A stretch of 29,783 bases of DNA from positions 1 to 29,783 of the forward strand of contig JAMCTB010000070.1 in the NCBI GenBank assembly GCA_023380955.1. The letters are read 5' to 3'. Position 1 is the first letter of the stretch. Each line of letters opens with the position of its first letter. Under the pieces are notes generated by a model. The model saw only the letters and a list, made by a program, of their open reading frames with translations, had not been told where the DNA came from and made no database searches. The position numbers and the translations under genes were made by a program. This document shows positions 23,594 to 29,783 of the stretch, piece after piece. This stretch comes from Chloroflexota bacterium. GTDB taxonomy: Bacteria > Chloroflexota > UBA6077.

Positions 23594-24661
23594 CTATGGC
23601 AGCGGGATGAGCGACTGGTACTGGGTGTTCAGTGAATTCAGGTTGAACCCAGTGGACGACTGGAGTTGCGACTCGAAGTTCTGGCCGGCACCAAGGCCGC
23701 TCAGGAGGCTCGTTATCTGCGTTCCGCTCACGCTATCGAGAAGGCTTCGCGCCGAGAGGAAGGAGACGCCCTCCCCCACGGCAGCGGACGTCCCACCGGT
23801 GCTTAGCAGGGTCGGGAAGCCGCCTGCGTTGATCTGGGAGAGAGTCGGCAGCATACCGACGTTGCTCTGGGACCGCGCTACAGACTCGGCCAGCCCGCTC
23901 TCCAAGGGAGTCCCGGGAACTATGCCGAAGGCGAGCGAGTCCGACACCCCCTGTCGGAGCCAACCAGGCACATTGTTGCCACCCAGGTCGGTCATCATCA
24001 GGTTCGCATACTGTTTGGCCAGCGACTCCTGGATCAGCAGCATGGCGTTGTTGAACATCTGGGACTGGGACAGCTCGCCGGTGTTGACGCTGCTGCTGCT
24101 GCCAACCGAGCTGGAGGTGGCGCCTGGGACCAGGCTCGCGTTGATTGCGTTTATCTGGCCGCTCAGGATGGCGAATTGCTGAGATGCTGCGTCCGTATCC
24201 GTGTTGACCAGGATCGCAAAACTGTTCGTGGGTACCAGGCCATCGCCCTGAGTGACCATGACAAGGGCCGCAGGCTCGCTCAACGCCCGGGCTTGCTGAC
24301 TGGCACTGAGCGTGCCGCCCGTGAAGCTTTGGAGACCGCCAGCCAAGTTGCTGCTGGTGGAGTACAGCAACACCGTCGCCGGCTTTGAGGGCCTCCAGCC
24401 AAAGCGGGTGGCGAAGTAGGCATCCAGATCCTGGACGTAGGGCACTAGAGTGGTTCCCATGGAGGCCGACGTGAAGTCGACCGCCTTCACCTGAGGCACG
24501 AAGGTCCCAGACGCAACGGCCGGCACAGCCTCGGTTTGAGATAAGCCGACGATCTGGTCGACTCGACCGTTCGATGTGACCGCCACCTGGGCGAAGGCAC
24601 TGGCGACCGTGGCCAGGATGACTAGTCCTGCCAAGGCCAGGCTCAAAACGCGGTGTTTCAT
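23594..24661 (-). CDS. Secreted protein, possibly a degenerate gluzincin-like (peptidase MA type) protein
   Basis: The 355-residue product has a clear signal peptide (basic start, hydrophobic core, A-F-A about residue 24) and no further membrane segment. Two stretches recall peptidase-MA-like domains: a surface-protein start (YFATRFGWRPSKPATVLLY) and, later, QESLAKQYANLM followed by NVPGWLRQGVSDSLAFG, where active families have HExxH and P-x-W-L-x-E-G. Here the metal residues are lost, so it would not be a protease. The rest is Ser/Gly/Thr/Gln-rich. The ATG at 24661 has GGGAGG 7 bases upstream and is preferred over 24676. The assignment is tentative; I do not recognise a definite family. Confidence 0.6.
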   Translation of the reverse strand: MKHRVLSLALAGLVILATVASAFAQVAVTSNGRVDQIVGLSQTEAVPAVASGTFVPQVKAVDFTSASMGTTLVPYVQDLDAYFATRFGWRPSKPATVLLYSTSSNLAGGLQSFTGGTLSASQQARALSEPAALVMVTQGDGLVPTNSFAILVNTDTDAASQQFAILSGQINAINASLVPGATSSSVGSSSSVNTGELSQSQMFNNAMLLIQESLAKQYANLMMTDLGGNNVPGWLRQGVSDSLAFGIVPGTPLESGLAESVARSQSNVGMLPTLSQINAGGFPTLLSTGGTSAAVGEGVSFLSARSLLDSVSGTQITSLLSGLGAGQNFESQLQSSTGFNLNSLNTQYQSLIPLP

Positions 24662-24909
24662 TCGAAATCCTCCCATTGGTTGACTCGGGGAACGAATGCG
24701 GTCTCACCGAGCCGCAGACATCCCCCATCCTCTCTGTCTGCTCGTACTCAGACCAGTTGCTTGGAAACGCAGACCTTGACGATGGCGGTGCGTTGCCATG
24801 GAGGGGGGATCGAGAGGCTGTCGTAACCTTCGAGCTCTTTTCCCGAGGCGGCGAAGGAGCAAGGTGTGTACCAGACAATTGCTCTTGCTATTCTTCGACT
24901 ATTGCCTTT

Positions 24910-26643
24910 TCAGTCGAGGTTACCAAGCCGGATTGGAGGTGTGCTCAATGTGGTTGATGAAGTCGACTCGGCAGCCTGGACCCGCTCCCTTATCTCCTCC
25001 TCGTCCAATTCATCCTTCAGGAGGAGCCCCTCGGCGATGCCGGCCACGGCCTCCTTGTTGCTTTCCAGCAGCAGCTTTACCTTCTTGTACTGGTCCTTCA
25101 GCATCTTGTCGATTTCCCGCTTCATGACCGGATCCGGGGTCATCTCGCCGAAGGCCCGGACGGAGTAGAGGCTGCCGTTCATGCCGAACCAGCCGATGGC
25201 GGCGGCGGCCATGCGGGTCGCCTGCTCCAGGTCGGAGGTCACGCCGGTCAGGGCGGTGTTCAGGAAGATCTCCTCGGCTGCCCTGCTGGCGAGGCTGGAC
25301 TGGATGTCCGCCAAGAGCTCCTCCCGGGTGTGGGTGTACATCTCCTCCAACGGCTTGGTGGCCGAGAGCCCCAGGGCCTGCCCGTGGCGGATGATGGTGA
25401 CCTTGGTCATCCGCTGGCGGGGCAGCAGCTTCAGCTGGGCGTAGCAGTGGCCCGCCTCGTGGTAGGCGATCCTCCTCCGCTCCTCCTCGGACATGTTCTT
25501 GATCGGCTGTCTGAGTCCCCACTCGTGGGTCTCTCTGGCCAGGGTGAAGTCCCGGTAGGTGATGGTGTTCCTGCCGTCGAAGTGGGCGATGACCGCGGCC
25601 TCGTTGATGACGTACTTGATGGCCACGGGGGTGTAGCTGATGGTGTCGAACACCAGCTTGTCCAGCCTCATCTCGTCGTGGTGGACCTTGGCCAGGTAGT
25701 ACTCCAGGATCTCGCGCCGCCCGTCGGCGCTGGGCAGGTCCACGCTGATCTTTCGGTCGAAGCGGCCCGGGCGGAGCAGGGCAGGGTCCAGCACCTCCGC
25801 CAGGTTGGTGGCCCCGATGGTGAGCACAGGGGGCATGTCGACCTTCTTCTTCCGGAGCCCCAGGGCGCGCATCATCCGCCCCCAGCGGCTCTGCTCCTGG
25901 GGGGGAGGGTCCATCTGGAGCAGCAGCTCGTTCAGCATGCCGGTGTTGCCGCCGAACATCATCCCGCCCATGCCGGTGCTGGCTCCCTGGTTGGCCCGAG
26001 CCGCCCCGATGGCGTCGATCTCGTCGATGAAGAGGATGCAGGCTCCGTACTTCTTGGCCAGCTTGCGGGCCTTGCCGTACAGCATCATGACCCGGAGGTT
26101 GCCGATGCCCATGAACATGTTCTGGAAGCTGGGGGCGCTGGCGTAGCCGAAGGGGACGCCAGCCTCGGTGGAGATGGCCTGGGCCAGGTAGCTCTTACCT
26201 GTGCCTGGAGGGCCGATCAGCAGGAGGCCGCGGATCGCCTCGCCGCCCATCTGCCTGAAGCCCTTGACCCCTCGCAGCAGGGTGACTATGCGGCGGGCGG
26301 ACTCCAGCACCTCGGGATTGCCCTTGTAGTCCTTGAAGCCCACCCCGGTCTCGCCCGGCTTCACCCAGTAGGTGCGGCCCCTCCCGAGGAACCAGAAGAG
26401 GGCTCCGAACTGGACGATCATGAACATGACGGCGAAGAACAGCTGGAACAGCAGCATGGCGCCCGCGCCCAGGACTGGAAGCCACCTCTGCCAGGTGGGC
26501 AGCAGGAAGGTCCAACAGAGCACCGCCGCGGCGACGAGGAGCGACAGCACCCTGATCTGGCGGCCGACCCCCTCCAAGAGGGTGTCGACAAGGTGGTTGA
26601 TTGAGCGGTCGAGAGACTCGGGGGCCGGAGTAGTGCGCGTCAT
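24910..26643 (-). CDS. FtsH-like membrane-anchored AAA+ zinc metalloprotease
   Basis: The 577-residue protein combines two N-terminal membrane segments (about 35-52 and 60-85), an AAA+ module and an M41 peptidase domain. Visible: Walker A GPPGTGKS (about 144-151), pore-loop region FMGIGN, Walker B ILFIDEID (about 203-210), the second region of homology PGRFDRKI, and the zinc site HEAGH (about 395-399) with the third ligand Asp in SDLEQAT. It should extract and degrade membrane or soluble proteins. Unlike standard FtsH, the loop between the two spans is very short, so the periplasmic domain is missing. The ATG at 26643 overlaps the upstream stop (ATGA); 26658 is an alternative start. It is probably not the sole housekeeping FtsH. 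Confidence 0.9.
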   Translation of the reverse strand: MTRTTPAPESLDRSINHLVDTLLEGVGRQIRVLSLLVAAAVLCWTFLLPTWQRWLPVLGAGAMLLFQLFFAVMFMIVQFGALFWFLGRGRTYWVKPGETGVGFKDYKGNPEVLESARRIVTLLRGVKGFRQMGGEAIRGLLLIGPPGTGKSYLAQAISTEAGVPFGYASAPSFQNMFMGIGNLRVMMLYGKARKLAKKYGACILFIDEIDAIGAARANQGASTGMGGMMFGGNTGMLNELLLQMDPPPQEQSRWGRMMRALGLRKKKVDMPPVLTIGATNLAEVLDPALLRPGRFDRKISVDLPSADGRREILEYYLAKVHHDEMRLDKLVFDTISYTPVAIKYVINEAAVIAHFDGRNTITYRDFTLARETHEWGLRQPIKNMSEEERRRIAYHEAGHCYAQLKLLPRQRMTKVTIIRHGQALGLSATKPLEEMYTHTREELLADIQSSLASRAAEEIFLNTALTGVTSDLEQATRMAAAAIGWFGMNGSLYSVRAFGEMTPDPVMKREIDKMLKDQYKKVKLLLESNKEAVAGIAEGLLLKDELDEEEIRERVQAAESTSSTTLSTPPIRLGNLD

Positions 26644-27251
26644 TGATCCATGCTCCACTGGATGTTGCTGATCTTACCGTCTTGATCCACGACGAAGGTG
26701 TAGGGCAACCGAGAGGTGCCGTTGGGCCCGTCCACGGTCAGCACGTAGAAGTAGCCGTTCCGGCCACCATCCAGCGTCACGCCGCCCACGTAGGTTACGG
26801 CAGTGTAGCGTCGCTGCTGCTGGCGGGACGCATCCAGGTCCCTCTGGAGCTTCTCCGGGGAGTTGCTCGTCAGCAGCATCCGCTGCTTGAGCTTATCGCT
26901 CATGGTGTCCCACATGTCGGAGGCGTTGTACTCCGCCTGGGCCTTCATGTAGCGCTCCACGGCGGCCGGCTGCGGCAACTGAGCGGTCACGGCGGTGGAC
27001 ACAGCCCCTCGGTCGCCACCGCCGGCGGAGGACCAGGGGAGAAAGGCGGGACTGCCCAGAGCCTTCCAGGCGACGGCACCGGCCACCAGCAGGATCACCA
27101 GTCCGTAGCGGACCAGAGCGGGCCGCAGGAGAAAACGGATCCCCAGAAACAGGAGAACCAGCGCCTTGATCGCCCAGTAGAGCAGGAATCGCACGGGCAG
27201 CAGCAGCGGATTTCGACGGCTCGATCTATCCGAGAAAGCTTCAGCGGTCAT
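26640..27251 (-). CDS. Membrane protein with NTF2-like extracytoplasmic domain, partner of FtsH-like protease
   Basis: The 203-residue protein has two close hydrophobic segments (about 15-40 and 46-64), then a soluble domain (about 90-203) whose pattern (AAVERYMKAQAEYNASDMWDTMS, later YTFVVDQDGKISNIQW) resembles the SnoaL/NTF2-like fold. It overlaps the FtsH-like gene by four bases (ATGA), implying coupled translation and likely physical association. An attractive reading is that it supplies an extracytoplasmic domain that the protease lacks; this is inference. No catalytic residue pattern is visible. A weak promoter-like sequence lies at 27374-27404. Confidence 0.75.
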   Translation of the reverse strand: MTAEAFSDRSSRRNPLLLPVRFLLYWAIKALVLLFLGIRFLLRPALVRYGLVILLVAGAVAWKALGSPAFLPWSSAGGGDRGAVSTAVTAQLPQPAAVERYMKAQAEYNASDMWDTMSDKLKQRMLLTSNSPEKLQRDLDASRQQQRRYTAVTYVGGVTLDGGRNGYFYVLTVDGPNGTSRLPYTFVVDQDGKISNIQWSMDQ

Positions 27252-27373
27252 TGCTATCGCACCTTCGAAGGGGAGGTAGGCGCACTCACCCGGCGGCCAC
27301 GAGGCCCTGTATGGACGACGATTCTGCCGCGGAGAGAGGGCAACTTGGGATAATTGGAATGGCCAACGCGATA

Positions 27374-27404
27374 ACTATAACACAAATTTGGAATGCGGTG
27401 GCAA
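27374..27404 (-). promoter_or_regulatory. Possible promoter of the FtsH-like operon
   Basis: On the minus strand TTGCCA (27404-27399) and TATAGT (27379-27374) are 19 bases apart, about 120 bases before the start at 27251. The -35 lies inside a hairpin repeat. Confidence 0.3.
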
Positions 27405-27420
27405 GCCACCGCACTCCAAA
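27387..27420. repeat. Short hairpin repeat
   Basis: TTTGGAATGCGGTGGC (27387-27402) and GCCACCGCACTCCAAA (27405-27420) pair at 15 of 16 positions around a 2-base loop. It has the look of a dispersed REP-like unit. Confidence 0.6.
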
Positions 27421-27444
27421 AATTGGGCCTTCCAGATCGAGCCC

Positions 27445-27473
27445 TTGCGGCCCTGCGTCGTTCCTGGTATGAA
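27445..27473 (+). promoter_or_regulatory. Possible promoter of the selW-like/AOR pair
   Basis: TTGCGG (27445-27450) and TATGAA (27468-27473) are 17 bases apart, 36 bases before the GTG start of the SelW-like gene. The match to consensus is partial. Confidence 0.35.
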
Positions 27474-27508
27474 GGTTGCGCAACCAACATCTTCAGGAGG
27501 TGGCGCCG

Positions 27509-27766
27509 GTGGCAGAGCCGAAGCAGCTGTCCATTTCAATCGAGTACTGCAACATCTGAAACTACCTCCCCCAGGCCGTCGGCCTGGCGGAATCGGTGCT
27601 CGATCAACTGGGAAACGACGTGAAGGAGCTTACCCTGATCCCCTCACGGGGAGGGGTCTTCGAGGTAACCGTCGACCGAGCGCTCGTCTTCTCCAAGAAG
27701 AAGGAGGGTCGCCACCCCACCATCGACGAGATCACCAAGGTCCTGCGCCGGAAGCTGACCGTCTGA
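27509..27766 (+). CDS. SelW-like (Rdx family) selenoprotein with in-frame UGA
   Basis: A GTG at 27509 with AGGAGG 8 bases upstream opens an 85-codon frame that reads through one TGA (27557-27559) to a TGA stop at 27764-27766. If the internal TGA is selenocysteine the protein starts MAEPKQLSISIEYCNIUNYL, with a thioredoxin-like C14-x-x-U17 motif as in selenoprotein W and its Cys homologues. The rest fits the Rdx family: LTLIPSRGGVFEVTVDRALVFSKKKEGRHP and a final helix. The family consists of small thiol/selenol redox proteins of poorly known partners. A hairpin 18 bases after the TGA fits a bacterial SECIS. Alternatives are a recent Cys-to-stop mutation or a sequence error. Confidence 0.78.
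27560..27591 (+). promoter_or_regulatory. Candidate bacterial SECIS element
   Basis: Just after the in-frame TGA, CCAGGCC (27571-27577) and GGCCTGG (27581-27587) form a 7-bp stem with a GTC loop. A C-C mismatch and three more pairs (27567-27569 with 27589-27591) extend it. The loop begins 18 bases after the TGA and its first base is G, within the published bacterial SECIS pattern. Confidence 0.7.
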
Positions 27767-27800
27767 CACGAGAAAGCGAGTGCTGGGTCTAGGAGGCATC

Positions 27801-28667
27801 ATGGTTGGAGGCTACGCCGGCAAGATTCTCGACGTGGATCTGACCACGGGGAGGATGCGTGAGGAGAGGCCAGGGGAAGGGCTGCTGAGAGGCTTCCTGG
27901 GTGGATACGGGGTGGGGGCCCGCCTGCTCTACGATCGCATGGCCGCCGGGATCGATCCCCTCGGTCCCCTCAACCTGCTGGGTTTCTTCACCGGCCCCCT
28001 GACCGGCACCCCGGCCATCGAGGGGAATCGCTTCACCGTGGTGTGCAAGTCGCCCCTCACCCTCACCTGGGGGGACGCCAACTGCGGCGGCACCTTCGGC
28101 CCCCACATGAAGTTCGCCGGCTTCGACGGCATCCTCTTCTCCGGCGTCTCGGAGCGGCCGGTCTACCTCTTCGTCGAGGAAGGAAGGGCCGAGCTGCGGG
28201 ACGCCTTCGACCTGTGGGGCAGGGACACCAACGAGACCGAGGATCTGTTGAAGGCTCGCCACGGCAAGGAGGCCCAGGTAGCCGGCATCGGCCCCTCGGG
28301 GGAGAAGCTGGTCCTCATCGCCGGCATCGTCAACGACTACGGCAGGCTGGCGGCCCGCTCGGGCGTCGGCGCCGTGATGGGCTCCAAACGGCTGAAGGCC
28401 GTGGTGGTGAAGGGTAGCCTGGCGGTCCCCCTGGCCAATCCCGACCGGGTCAAGGATCTGAAGGCCTCCTACCTGAAGCAGCACGGAGGGGGCTACGACT
28501 TCTTCGTGAAGACCGGCAACGTCCGGGGGGTGACCGTGGATCTGGCCACCCAGGTGAGGGAGTTCTGCCGGGCGATGGGGTGGGACCCCGAGACTGCGAT
28601 GCCCGACCCGCAGCGGCTGGAGGAGCTGGGGCTGGGGGACGTGGCCCGGGACCTGGGGTTGGCCTGA
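27801..28667 (+). CDS. Aldehyde:ferredoxin oxidoreductase (AOR) family protein lacking the central cluster-binding region
   Basis: The 288-residue product begins as a tungstopterin-type AOR: GGYAGKILDVDLTTG (3-17), LLRGFLGGYGVGARLLYD, TGPLTGTPAIEGNRF, WGDANCGGTFGPHMKFAGFDGILFSG (90-115) and RSGVGAVMGSKRLKAV (186-201). After about residue 241 it jumps to what is normally the extreme C-terminus: REFCRAMGWDPETAMPDPQRLEELGLGDVA. Full AORs have about 600 residues; the middle 300, with the [4Fe-4S] cysteines, is missing in frame. It could be a pseudogene, a pterin-binding fragment or an assembly gap. The ATG has AGGAGG only 4 bases upstream. It starts 34 bases after the SelW-like gene, probably in one transcript. 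Confidence 0.8.
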   Translation: MVGGYAGKILDVDLTTGRMREERPGEGLLRGFLGGYGVGARLLYDRMAAGIDPLGPLNLLGFFTGPLTGTPAIEGNRFTVVCKSPLTLTWGDANCGGTFGPHMKFAGFDGILFSGVSERPVYLFVEEGRAELRDAFDLWGRDTNETEDLLKARHGKEAQVAGIGPSGEKLVLIAGIVNDYGRLAARSGVGAVMGSKRLKAVVVKGSLAVPLANPDRVKDLKASYLKQHGGGYDFFVKTGNVRGVTVDLATQVREFCRAMGWDPETAMPDPQRLEELGLGDVARDLGLA

Positions 28668-28682
28668 TCGTGGAGGGGCTCG

Positions 28683-28699
28683 TGGAACGCCGCGTTCCA
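28683..28699. terminator. Short hairpin between convergent genes
   Basis: TGGAACG (28683-28689), loop CCG, and CGTTCCA (28693-28699) form a perfect 7-bp stem in the 38-base gap between the AOR-like and ttuA-like stops. Confidence 0.45.
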
Positions 28700-28705
28700 T
28701 GGCTT

Positions 28706-29602
28706 CTACTGGACTGTCTCCATCATCCGGCAGAAGGCGCAGACGACCTCGGTGGTGGGTTGGCCGCACCGCTCGCAGTCTCGCAGGTCGACGGCACCCT
28801 CCACCTCCCGAAAGAGGGCCCGACCGGTGTCCAGGTAGCCGAAGAGGAAGCTGTGCTTGGCGCCGGGCGACTGCTCCTCCAACCGGTTCAGGATCTCCTT
28901 GTACAGGAGAGAGCGGGCACCCTCGGCCAGGGGGCACTCCTCCACCACGTAGTCGATCCCCCGCAGGAGGGCGTAGGCCGCCGTCTCCCTCTCGGTGAGG
29001 CGGAAGAGGGGCTTCACCTTCTTGACCAGGTGGGGATGGGTGCTCTCCAACACCGGCGACTGGCGGGCCAGGTAGCCTGTCTTCCAATGGAGCAGGTTGC
29101 CCAGGAGGGAGGCGGCCTCGTCGTCCAGGTTGTGGCCCGTGGCCACCACGTCGAAGCCCCCCTCGCGGGCCACGGCGTTGAAGTAGTGGCGCTTGCTGAG
29201 CCCGCAGGCGGAGCAGGGTTTGCGCCGCACCCTCCTGTAGAGCTGGTCTATGCCCACACCGAGCTGCTGCCGGTAATCGACGACGATCAACTCCAACCCG
29301 CGCCCCTCGGCGAAGGCCTCCACCTTCCGCCGGGAAAGGGAGGAGTACCCCTCGATCCCCAGCTCCAGGTGGAGGCCGGCGGTCTGGAACCCCAGCCGCT
29401 GAAGCACGTCCCAGAGGGCGAGGCTGTCCTTTCCTCCCGAGACGGCTACCAGCACCCGGTCCCCCGGGGTGAACATCTTCTCCCTGTGGAGGGCTCGGGT
29501 GACCTGCTCCTCGAAGTGGTGAAGGAAGCATTGATCGCAGTAGGCCGCGTTGTGGCGGCGCAGCTCGATCCACGCCTTGCTGCCGCATCGGGTGCAACGC
29601 AC
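28706..29602 (-). CDS. tRNA 2-thiolation enzyme, TtuA/Ncs6 (CTU1) family
   Basis: The 298-residue enzyme is an ATP-pyrophosphatase that adenylates a tRNA uridine and inserts sulfur, as TtuA does for 2-thioribothymidine at position 54. Seen: an N-terminal zinc finger (C3, C6, C22, C25), the PP-loop VSGGKDS (54-60), C130-x-x-C133 and C223, which match in position the three cysteines holding the [4Fe-4S] cluster of Thermus TtuA, and a C-terminal zinc finger (DCERCGQPT to CAFC). All key residues are present. The GTG start at 29602 uses a GGGAGG that lies in the end of the upstream gene, only 3 bases separating the two genes. The upstream product is the likely sulfur donor. Confidence 0.92.
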   Translation of the reverse strand: MRCTRCGSKAWIELRRHNAAYCDQCFLHHFEEQVTRALHREKMFTPGDRVLVAVSGGKDSLALWDVLQRLGFQTAGLHLELGIEGYSSLSRRKVEAFAEGRGLELIVVDYRQQLGVGIDQLYRRVRRKPCSACGLSKRHYFNAVAREGGFDVVATGHNLDDEAASLLGNLLHWKTGYLARQSPVLESTHPHLVKKVKPLFRLTERETAAYALLRGIDYVVEECPLAEGARSLLYKEILNRLEEQSPGAKHSFLFGYLDTGRALFREVEGAVDLRDCERCGQPTTEVVCAFCRMMETVQ

Positions 29603-29605
29603 TGG

Positions 29606-29783
29606 CTAGCCTCCCGAGATCACCGGGCGGACCTCCACCTCGTCCGCCTCCTGCAGCAGCTCGTCGCCCGTCAGCAGGCTGCCGCCGCGGATCACCAGAA
29701 CCGTCTCGGGGTTGACCCTCAGCTCCTTCAACAGATCCCTGACCCGGCGCTTGCCGGTGAACTCCACCTCCCGCGTCGGGTTT
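29606..29783 (-). CDS. MoaD/ThiS-family ubiquitin-like sulfur carrier (TtuB-like), 5' end cut by window edge
   Basis: The visible 58 residues show the beta-grasp pattern of small sulfur carriers: VEFTGKRRVRDLLKELRVN, VLVIRGGSLLTGDELL, DEVEVRPVISGG, ending exactly in Gly-Gly before a TAG (29608-29606). The C-terminal Gly is adenylated by an E1-like enzyme and converted to a thiocarboxylate that delivers sulfur. It lies 3 bases upstream of the TtuA-type thiolase, so TtuB is more likely than MoaD or ThiS. The N-terminal strand lies outside the window. Confidence 0.88.
   Translation of the reverse strand, partial: NPTREVEFTGKRRVRDLLKELRVNPETVLVIRGGSLLTGDELLQEADEVEVRPVISGG

Noticed and set aside
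27557..27559. TGA as a true stop with a separate small gene downstream
   Set aside because: Downstream sequence is the second half of one Rdx domain and has no own start or ribosome site; a 16-residue upstream peptide makes no sense alone. A pseudogene remains possible and is stated.
27789..29597. 602-codon open frame on the minus strand
   Set aside because: Antisense to the AOR-like gene and out of frame with the TtuA gene; both real genes have strong motifs.
1..29783. CRISPR arrays, insertion sequences, tRNA or rRNA genes
   Set aside because: No regularly spaced direct repeats, transposase or RNA gene signature was seen on reading both strands; small or divergent RNAs could be missed by eye.

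Overview
This window is a GC-rich bacterial segment, most likely from an uncultured anaerobic or facultative member of the Chloroflexota. That placement is an inference from gene content and style: Ala/Pro-rich lipoprotein linkers, many URO-D-fold methyltransferase paralogues, a TRAP carboxylate transporter, an aldehyde:ferredoxin-oxidoreductase relative and short hairpin repeats between genes. No rRNA or tRNA gene was seen, so the taxonomy is not anchored.

Layout. 1-2344 (minus): a restriction-modification pair, a TTG-initiated probable endonuclease cut by the left edge and an NPPF-type adenine methylase. 2552-6704 (plus): an SplB-like radical SAM protein, a dihydropyrimidinase/allantoinase-type amidohydrolase, an HpcH/HpaI (CoA-ester lyase) aldolase and a small membrane protein. 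6815-7669 (minus): panB. 8098-21626 (plus): a catabolic island with a FadR-type GntR regulator, three URO-D-fold proteins, an SDR dehydrogenase, a cupin, a corrinoid protein, E1-alpha/E1-beta/E2 of a 2-oxoacid dehydrogenase and a complete DctPQM TRAP transporter. Remnants of an MBL-fold hydrolase and a MoxR ATPase lie in and just after it. 22245-23402: a lipoprotein polysaccharide deacetylase. 23594-27251 (minus): a secreted protein, an FtsH-like membrane AAA protease and its overlapping membrane partner. 27509-28667 (plus): a SelW-like protein with an in-frame UGA, and an internally deleted AOR. 28706-29783 (minus): a TtuA-type tRNA thiolase with its ubiquitin-like sulfur carrier.

How the genes may work together. 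In the island a TRAP transporter could import a carboxylate, the URO-D proteins and corrinoid protein could move a methyl group, and the SDR plus 2-oxoacid dehydrogenase could oxidise and decarboxylate the skeleton to an acyl-CoA. A perfect palindrome at the GntR promoter has related sequences before the cupin and before the second URO-D gene, which suggests a local regulon. No corrinoid reductive activator and no E3 subunit is visible here.

The most striking observations are: (1) a hidden selenoprotein W-like gene at 27509-27766 with Cys-x-x-Sec and a well-placed SECIS-like hairpin; (2) a perfect 23-nt inverted repeat inside the E1-alpha gene, where one arm has replaced the conserved thiamine-diphosphate/Mg motif; (3) three genes (MBL hydrolase, MoxR, AOR) that each look internally deleted while keeping both flanks.
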